The notes under the pieces were generated by a model. That model had not been told where the DNA came from, made no database searches, and saw only the letters and a list, made by a program, of their open reading frames with translations. Position numbers and translations under genes: made by a program. DNA of 64,000 bases from Phragmites australis (taxonomy: Eukaryota > Streptophyta > Magnoliopsida > Poales > Poaceae). Shown piece after piece: positions 56,434 to 64,000 of the stretch (positions are counted from its first letter, which is position 1; the number at the start of each line of letters is the position of its first letter). The stretch lies in the NCBI RefSeq assembly GCF_958298935.1, contig NC_084942.1, positions 1,619,501-1,683,500 of the forward strand, in the 5' to 3' direction.

Positions 56434-58943
56434 TAAAGATGTCCAAATGAGCCGTGCCTACTGGACCAACCCGAAGCACAACACTGTAGGCACGGCCCAA
56501 GCATAGCTCGGTCCGAGCCTAGACGGGCCAGGTCGGTACGACATGAGGCCCCGAGCCGTGCCTGGGCCGAGCGCGCGGCACGACAGGCCGGCACGAGCAC
56601 GGCCTGAACCGGCCCGGGCACGCGGCGGCTCAGGAGGCACGACCGGCTCGGCATGGCACGTGGCGGCCAGGCGGCACGGCCAGCCCGGCGCGGCACGCGA
56701 TGGCACGTCCTAGGCGGCACGGCTTGTCACGGCAATGCCCAACGGGCACGCTTGGGCCAACTGTAGCCGTTGTGTGTGGGCCCAGCACGCAGGGGCATGC
56801 GGGGGCCATTCCAGGCCTGTTTAACCCGTTAAATCGGTATTTTTGAATTGTATAGCTGTTTTGTGACCGGTTGAGCTCCAAAAAATTTAAAAAAATTACA
56901 AAATCACTATTTTTCACATATAAATAGAGGATCACCATGCCTTTCATTGCACACCAGCAACACCATTTGCTCTCTTGTTTCCTCCTCTCATTCTTGTCTC
57001 AAAATTCTTGAGAATTAGCTATAATTTGGCAAAATTAGTTTGAATTGTTGCCAAGTATCCTAACAATTCCAAAACTGTCATCCTGCTGTCTTGACATTGA
57101 AGAAATCTTGGTGATTTTTTTGCATCGTTGTTCATTCTTGTTTTATTATTAGTTTTATTAATAGATTATTTCTAACTCTGAATATTTGCATTTTCTGTAG
57201 TGCCATTCAACACTGATCATGAATGTCGGTGATCCTGATCATAATACATCTATCGATCATGATTTTTTTCTTCAATGACTCACAGGGGATTACGGCCCCT
57301 TTGATACCAGTGCTGCAGGTGATGATAGACCCAACGGTGAACCTCCAGTTGATTCACATGCAGGTGATGCAGCAACACCTCCATCGTCAGGCTCTACAAG
57401 TGCACACGTATCAGCAAGCACCGGCTTTAAAAGATCAAGAGCCGATACTTCCAAAGTTTGGCAAGACTTTAAAAGGTTCTACAGAGAGGAAAATTGAGTA
57501 AGTGTCAAGTATGTTAGGTGTTATATTTGCAAATATGAATTATCTACAAAGCCCTTAGGTGGAACGGGATATTTGAAGAGGCACACCACAACTTGCAAGC
57601 GAAAGAGTGGAGCAGCCATGAAGCAGACGGTGCCGCAGTACAACCCCAACGGCTCTGTTCGTCATTGGGAGTATAACTCTGCCAATGTTCGAAAAGAGTT
57701 ATGCCGCTCGATTGCAAGGGCGGATCTACCACTCAACATCGATGAGTCTCCTGTATTTGAAGATTACATTAAACAAACTCATAATCCTAGGTTCACGCAT
57801 GTTTTCTAGATAGATAACTAGTAGGGATATGATAAAGTACTACAATGCGTACCGTAACAAGCTTAAAAAAGTGTTGCAAACATGTACATTTTCAATTGCT
57901 TTGACCTCGGACATATGGGTAGGTAGGGCTAAAGAGGATTATCTAAGTGTTATTGCTGCTCATTTTGTTAATAATGATTGGGAATTAGAAAAAAGAATAA
58001 TAGGTTTCAGGTTGATTGATAACGTGCATACCGTGAAAATATTGCTGAAAAAATATCTCAAGTAGTTGAAAACTTTGGTCTCACAAATAAAATATTTTCT
58101 ATCACTTTAGATAATATCGGTGCAAACTCTAGAGTCATGAATATTCTTACTCCGTTGTTTAGTACATATGCTAAATCTTTCTTATTGTATCAATGATGTG
58201 CTCGTCATATTATCAATCTTATAGTAAAATCCGATTTGAAGAGGTTGTCGTAATACCTAGATGATTTTCGTACTGTAATATTTTTTGTAAACTCCTCTAA
58301 TCAACGAATTGCAACATATAAACAATATTGTATTGCAATGGGTGTGCATCCACATAAGTTTGTTGTGGACATGCCGGTAATATGGAACTCTACTTTCATG
58401 ATGCTAAAAAATATTATACCATATAAGAGCATATTTTGTGTGTTTATTTATACACACTATCATCAGCATCGAGGTCAAACTTTACTCACGGAAGCGCATT
58501 GGTATGTTGCTGAAAGGATACTATAGTTTCTTGATTTTTTTTATGATTTAACTGTGAGTTTATCAGGAGTTTATTATCCAACATCTTATTTAGTAGCGCA
58601 TAATATTATTTTTAATGAGGCAACCAATCAATAAATCTTATTTTATTTATTTTTATTTATTTTTTTAGAATTTTGTAACTATTATTTTTTTTTCTATTTT
58701 TGAAGTGCTGTCGGGTCGACGTGCCCAATCGTACCGTTCGGGTCGCCTGTGCCTCCGGGCCAGTCGTGCTGCCAGACCGCAATCGTGCCCGTACCGGCCC
58801 GGCACGACACGGTGGATGACGGGTCGTACCGTGGGCCAAGGGGGCAGCACGCGGGACAGCACGGCACGACCCATAATAGTATCTGGGCCGCTTGGGCCGG
58901 ATCCATGCCGGGTCGGCCCGAACGGCCCATTTGGCCATCTCTC
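56434..58943 (+). mobile_element. hAT transposon with decayed transposase, in BUBR1 intron 2
   Basis: Ends pair as TAAAGATGTCCAAATGAGCC and, from the right, GAGAGATGGCCAAATGGGCC. The 8-bp target duplication is GTAACAGG (56426-56433) and GTGATAGG (58944-58951), two transitions apart. Both subterminal regions (56440-56800 and 58700-58940) are very GC-rich with repeated GCACGGCC/GGCCCGGCAC motifs. The interior carries a broken hAT transposase. Confidence 0.85.
57420..58620 (+). pseudogene. hAT transposase, degenerate
   Basis: Reads VWQDFKRFYRE, then VRCYICKYELSTKPLGGTGY with LKRHTTTC, a BED-type zinc finger (57505-57600), then SPVFEDYIKQTHNPRFTHVF and, in another frame from 57829, MIKYYNAYRNKLKKVLQTC and TFSIALTSDIWVGRAKEDYL with WELEKRIIGFRLID. 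Later parts (YWNSTFMMLK-type near 58370) are scattered across frames with stops. The C-terminal dimerisation domain is not seen. Non-functional. Confidence 0.78.
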
Positions 58944-59341
58944 GTGATAGGGGAAGATGATGGGGATGGCTGGTTGTAGTAGTAGGCGGGTTGGCGGGTG
59001 GCTTACCAACTGGATCCAAACGCGGAGGTATCGGGAGTCGTCGCGGTAGCGAGCGTCGTCCTGGAACTCCTCGGTGCACTTCTGGAGGAATCTTGGCAGC
59101 TTCTCCCGCAATGTCGCCGGCAGCAACGCCTTCTCCATCCTCTGCATCCCCCTGACAAATAACGGGTGGATCGATGGATCGACCGAGAAATAAGATTCAG
59201 GGAGAATGAGAAGAAGCGAGGAAGGCGATCGATAGTGACGCCGTACCGGAGCCATGGGCGGAGGGGGTCGGAGCCAACGTAGCACCGGATTTCGCCTACT
59301 ACCGACGAGAGGACCTCCTTCTCCTGCTTGGCGGCCGCCAT

Positions 59342-60195
59342 GGATGGGCTGGACTTGCCTCGAAGAGCAGGAGCAATGGGACTGAGCAAGAAGAGGAGGG
59401 GATTTAAGGCTTCCTTATTCAAATTTCATCTCGCTCGCACGAAGGGGAAGCGGTTCCTATGACCGCTGAGACGTGTGGCCCGGGTATAAGTGACCACGTT
59501 ACCATGATCGTTACAACAGAAAATATCTTTACACGGGAAAATAATTTTTTAAAGATAACGTTATCATATGACATCGTCGCTGACACATAATTTCATTTAA
59601 CATAACATTCTTAACGTTGTCACTGACACGTGAGCCTATAAAAAGTTAGTTCGATCTTTATACAGGTGCCGGTCATGAGAGATATGAAAAGTTAGTTCGA
59701 TCTTTATACATGTGCCACGGTCATGAGAGATAGGACCCTATCATCCCCTAACATACGGCCCACGAGCCAGAGCTCCGTCTACGTGGATTCTGTTCCCACC
59801 CGAGACGAGGCATCTGTCCGGCCGGCGAAGACGACGGCGAGCATCCCCTGTAGTCCATAGCAGTGCAGATATCATCGCGAAGAAAAAAAGTGAATAAAAA
59901 TGATTATGATTACAGGCTTAAATTGTGCCATTGAGCATGTCAAAGCGCAGGATTTATTTAGCAATATAGCAAAAGCACTGAAGGCTAATCGAAAATTTGC
60001 TCAAAACAGGTGTCCATCTGATACCATATAAGCATCACCATGCCTGCTAATATATAGTACAGCAGGGGAACGAACAAAAATGTTCATACGGCCTCAAATC
60101 TTGGACCAACCATATGCGTACACCAGCACTCACACATGGTGCAAGAATCAAAAGCCTTGGAGACCCTGGTGCTAACTGGGTGTCGAGGATGCCAA
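59342..60195. other. Interval between homoserine dehydrogenase and BUBR1
   Basis: Contains the presumed BUBR1 promoter and the homoserine dehydrogenase 3' UTR. A direct repeat of about 46-48 bp (AAAAGTTAGTTCGATCTTTA) lies at 59641-59686 and 59687-59734. No other gene seen. Confidence 0.5.
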
Positions 60196-63100
60196 TCATG
60201 CCGTGTTCGGGAACAGATCTTGGAGGTCAATTATATCAGCAAGAACACCTGCGGCAGTGGTGTCGTTGCCAGCTCCTGCACCCTGAATCACCAGAGGAGA
60301 GCTCTCGTAGCATCGGCTGTATACCTCCACCTGATCACAAGACGAAATGCATTTGTGAATTTTCAAACCAGGAATAACCAAATAGCTTGCGAGTTGATTC
60401 TCGAGAAGTGAAAAATATTTTCCAGAGTGAGATCGCCCTCATAGAGACCATGTTTCTTTATGGTGATAGATGAAACATTACTCTGGAAAGAGTGAAATGG
60501 CCACCATATGGACCTTACTACTTCTAACTAAAGTACAATGGTGCTCATCCAATATCATGACTTCGAGAGGTATGTCTCTCTACAAGTAGGAACCAAAAGA
60601 CACTGGTGGCATACAAGAACGGTAAAGGGAGGAAAAAAGAGACAAGAGTAACATACCACATTGTCACTTCCCCTCAATCTACCCAGTGGAGAATCTTTTG
60701 GGAGCTCTCGAAGGCCTACTTGGCACCTACAAACTGGGGGTGTTAGTCCACAGAAAGATTGAAAACCAGCCAGCAAAATGCAAGAAATAAGCTTTTGAAA
60801 CAAGTGCCAAAAAACAACAGCGGCAGACAATGAAGATCAAGAAATCCACAATATCCACCTTTTATTTCTTTTAGTAAGCAGAAATTTAGTGGATCTAACT
60901 GGTATTTATTAGGAACAATAATGACAATAACAATAAATCATGCCATTGATTCAGAAAATAGATTGGACAATGATTTGTGATGCAAATGGACATTGCACAA
61001 GACCATCACAGTGGGCAGGATATATACCCTGTGCTTTCAATCTCACAGACATAGCGAAGAACATTTCCTTTCAAAGATGCTGCCTTGATTCTTTCTTCCA
61101 TGCTCTTGTCAAGTTGTACTAAACCACTTTCAAGGAAGTCCTTTGTGGACATTGCATCAGGTCCTAATTCATTAGGATATAAACTCTCCACCTGAATAGA
61201 AATACAAAGTTAACTCACTTAGACATTGCCAAACTACAGTGCCTGTTCAATTACACGTCTCGGTATTTCACTCAAATGTAAGAGTCAGAATATTAATGAT
61301 GTAGGTTTGTATAAAAGAAAGGAATTTAGAATAAGTCATGACTTTTGGCATTAAAAATTTAAATCATAGCTCTCACATCATATAAAAGAATCAAAGTGAC
61401 AGCTACTACAAGAAAATAAATAGTGTGTTTCATAAAAAAAAACAAATAGTGTGATAAATCAGATAAATTACAACTTTACAGGTAGACTATTCAGTCTACT
61501 CTTTCAGACTATAGCACATATGCATACGATTGATGTAATTGAACTCAGAGAAGTCTATCTATGCCCCAGTAAACCAGGAGATAAGTATAAAAATGGCCTC
61601 CAGTGACCTGAGAATGAACTAGTGTGTTCTGCATACATTAGACAAGAGCAGTCCGCATCCATAGCAACTAAGTGCCAAGGTATCATAGAAGCATAACTAA
61701 ATAACAAGAGATGGTTCCATGGAATCAGTCAAAGGAATAGGAGGCAGACTATCCACATGTACAATGATGTGAACAGGAATTACTTCGCCAATAACCTACT
61801 TGAAGTGACACACCCATATAAGTTTCAGCTATAACCAATAACAGTGCAAACATCAACCCATGTACAAAGCAGCATGTTTGTACAGAACAATGTTATCGAA
61901 GTCAAAGTAATAAATCGTGAACAATACTAAAGATAGGCATACATTGATATTCTCCATGCTGATCCGTTGCCCCAGAAGCCTAGCCAGGATCAATGCCTGC
62001 GTGCAAAGATGAATTTCTTAGACCTCCCTATCTAGTTAACAAAGAACAAAAGGAAGCATTTGAACCATATCTCAGGTACCCTTTCCACAAAAAATAAATA
62101 TTATTATATTGAGATTAAACCATACGCGGGTGGTTATATGGAAGTTGAAGCCACATGAAGGTACTAAATTCGAATATGAACAGTGGTTAACATAACCTTC
62201 CTGAACAGGAGGATCATTTTGTGATAAATGATAATGGTTGTGTTCATAAGATCTTTCACATCAAATCCTAGTAGGACAGAATTAGAATCAATGCAGCAGC
62301 AGTTCATGCAATATATGATAGCAGTTCACTTAGGAGAAGAAAAAAAAAGCAAGAAATAGCATGCAGTTCATTGAATGGAAAATTGTGAGGTATCTAACCT
62401 TTCTAGCCACATCCATCCCACCGAGATCATCACGTGGATCTTGCAAAATCAAACATCTCAGTAAATGCACAATTGAAGCAGGGAAAAATAATATATAGTT
62501 CACTTATACTCCTTCTGCTGAGGGTATTTATATTAGTTTAGGTTAGCTCCATGCTAGTTACGAATCCAGATTAGGAGTCCTCATGTAGTCATCTAATCTA
62601 TTCAATTGCTTCTTTGCCTACAACATCAATAGTCCCTATTTTCCTAATAATATATGTGGTTTCAGTTCGAGTTCCATTTCACAAAACTAACTATGAATTG
62701 AGGCATATGAACATTGTAATGGAAAAAAATCAACAGGATATTTGTAAGACCTGGTTCTGTATAGCCAAGAGACTTGGCTGTTTTTACAACTTCACTAAAT
62801 CTCTTTCCATCCTCCAGCTCACTCATCACATATCCAAGTGTACCTACAAACCCATATGAAGGAAAACTTGTATTTTTTTTTTTGGCTAGAAAATGGACAA
62901 CTTTTTTACATGAATAGACGTGAAACTGGATTTTTTACATGAATAGCTGCATACCACTCAGACTGCCAACTATACGTGAAACTGGATCTCCAGATGCAAT
63001 AATACGGGTTACAGAAGCTATTACAGGCAAACCTGCTCCAACCTGAAAGTAAGAATTGCGAATACAATCACCAGGGATCCTAAGAAAAAGTGAAGACAGC

Positions 63101-64000
63101 ATAAAGAAGGAAAACCTGCTAAATAGAACTATCTTTTATATGTGGTAAGGGTATGGCCTGCCTATCATTTATCCGTGTTATCTTTTATGTCAAGCAAATG
63201 ATACTGAACCTACAGTCTAATACAGATTAACCCATCACAGACATTGAAAGAATAAAATTGCAATGATATAGTTATCTTGCATTATTGTATCATGAAGTAA
63301 CATTTATTACAGAGAGAAAACAAAAGGATGGTTCTGAGATAAACCCATAACAGCAAAACTTCGGTCATAGACAGCAGCAGATTGAACAAATTTTACATGC
63401 ATCAAATGAACAAAAAATGAAGCCATTAGTAGCAGCATGAGCATACAGTGGATTCAAATCTTATCCGCCGGAAGTTGGACACCAATTTTTCAAAATCCTC
63501 CTGCAATAGAAATAGACACATTTGGTTATCAGATAACTACCTTCATTGAATTACAGGAAATAGTGTGATTTTGGCGTTAAATAAGAAAGACTACTACTAC
63601 TACAACAACAACAAAGCCTTTGTCCCAAGCAAGTTGGGGTAGGCTAGAGATGAAACCCACAAGATCCAACTAAAAAGTTAAATAAGAAAGACTATCAGCA
63701 GGAAAAAAAAGAAGTCAAATAGTATTACATATGCACCGGTAAGAGGTTTCTTGTTTGCCAGTACAATGCAGCATCCATGATCCACGGCATCCTTCAGCAG
63801 ACCAACAGTGTCATAAGTTGCAGAACAGTCAACTAGTACCAGACCTAAGAATAGGAGTGTAACAGTGAGGAGGATATGTAAACTCAAGATCAGAAATACC
63901 ATTGAAATAAATCATAGACAGCGGAGCAGGGATGTGGGCTTTTAATGTTGTCTGCTGATTGAAGCATGAAAAGTAGCAAGCATAATATGCTACTCGAGAG
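60196..64000 (-). CDS. Homoserine dehydrogenase, 3' nine exons (gene runs off the window)
   Basis: Exons on the minus strand: 63844-63729, 63500-63447, 63042-62955, 62843-62751, 62439-62399, 61996-61943, 61191-61028, 60726-60657 and 60330-60196. All have GT-AG borders and consistent phase; together they give 270 codons. The enzyme makes homoserine from aspartate semialdehyde with NAD(P)H, in the aspartate pathway to threonine, methionine and isoleucine, in plastids. Visible signatures: VLVDCSATYDTVGLLKDAVD, CCIVLANKKPLTGAY, STVGAGLPVIASV, IVGSLSGTLGYVMSELEDGK, GYTEPDPRDDLGGMDVARK with the catalytic Asp and Lys, and VIQGAGAGNDTTAAGVLADI near the end. The N-terminal nucleotide-binding part lies beyond the window. 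The sequence resembles the plant single-domain enzymes rather than aspartokinase fusions, but a fusion cannot be excluded. No lesions seen. Confidence 0.9.
63594..63676 (-). mobile_element. 83-bp LINE tail (RTE-like) in a homoserine dehydrogenase intron
   Basis: Bounded by an exact 18-bp target duplication GTTAAATAAGAAAGACTA (63576-63593 and 63677-63694). On the minus strand it reads CTACCCCAACTTGCTTGGGA, then CAAAGGCTTTGTTGTTGTTG and a (GTA)n end. This is the short 3' terminus with trinucleotide tail known from plant RTE-type LINEs; the lineage name is from memory of that motif. Confidence 0.85.

Larger units (their letters stand above)
54381..59341 (-). pseudogene. BUBR1: BUBR1/Mad3 spindle checkpoint gene, disrupted
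   Basis: Exons 59341-59247, 59151-59007, 55867-55710, 55433-55341, 55242-55188 and 54921-54381 have GT-AG borders. Exons 1-4 encode the Mad3/BUB1 homology region (DPLRPWLR, LPRFLQKCTEEFQDDARYRD, DSRYLRVWIQL, MDYVKDAKPLLKKMERNRIG, YALYYEKHRRFEAADKMYR, LAEPIGELHKAHEQFIRRM). This domain binds Cdc20 complexes to delay anaphase. Exon 5 begins ERMPRKSRSS; exon 6 contains TINTKEAIDAINSMFLEPLE and two repeats of FDIFVDEDAPNGN type. Two lesions break the frame: an 8-bp tandem duplication TCGCATGG in exon 4 (plus strand about 55366-55381) and a one-base shift in exon 6 near 54788. Exon 6 ends early in unrelated sequence joined to the homoserine dehydrogenase copy. Intron 2 holds a 2.5-kb hAT element. 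Probably a pseudogene unless these are sequence errors. Confidence 0.85.

Noticed and set aside
58665..59285. 206-residue minus-strand frame
   Set aside because: It is a composite of BUBR1 exon 2 and intron sequence with the GC-rich end of the hAT element; the splice sites show the true exon is 59007-59151.
63850..64000. Possible further homoserine dehydrogenase exon at the window edge
   Set aside because: No frame matched the expected protein with a proper donor site; the stretch looks like intron.

Overview
This is nuclear plant DNA, almost certainly from a grass. The protein-coding pieces are plant-specific: a mini zinc finger (ZF-HD family) protein, an R2R3-MYB of subgroup 1, an FCS-like zinc finger (FLZ) protein, a plant-type homoserine dehydrogenase and a plant BUBR1/Mad3. 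The exons are GC-rich with GT-AG introns, and the rest is dense nested retrotransposon and MITE sequence of the kind found in panicoid grasses. I cannot name the species. All gene models below were assembled by eye from splice sites and reading phase.

Layout. 0-5.4 kb: a mini zinc finger gene (+, 2680-2943) with a promoter made of diverged tandem repeats and a long CT microsatellite in its 3' region, then a CACTA-like remnant. 5.4-10.9 kb: a complete but decayed Ty3/gypsy chromovirus with both LTRs and an exact 5-bp target duplication. 11-30 kb: gene-poor; two LTRs of one copia-like family in opposite orientation, a PIF/Harbinger-type MITE, a hAT element carrying captured pieces, a 430-bp hAT MITE with a perfect target duplication, a copia polyprotein remnant split by three later insertions, and a LINE tail. 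30.7-31.8 kb: R2R3-MYB gene (-). 32-42 kb: LINE and copia remnants ending in a large 3' LTR. 42.9-44.85 kb: a young, structurally complete gag-only LTR element. 46.9-47.8 kb: a hairpin-forming Mutator-like MITE. 48.4-49.4 kb: the first five exons of a type I inositol polyphosphate 5-phosphatase, with the rest missing. 50.9-51.5 kb: a two-exon FLZ gene (-). 53.1-53.6 kb: an intronless gene (+) resembling the N-terminal domain of PP4 regulatory subunit 3. 53.9-64 kb: a disrupted BUBR1/Mad3 gene (-) with a 2.5-kb hAT element in intron 2, followed downstream by a degenerate copy of the 3' end of homoserine dehydrogenase, and upstream by the real homoserine dehydrogenase gene (-, cut by the window end).

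The genes do not form a pathway. The most interesting structures are the BUBR1/homoserine dehydrogenase rearrangement (tandem duplication plus deletion, with two frameshifts in BUBR1), the gag-only LTR element with about 98% identical LTRs, the near-palindromic Mutator-like element, and the nested copia locus in which target duplications reveal the order of insertion.
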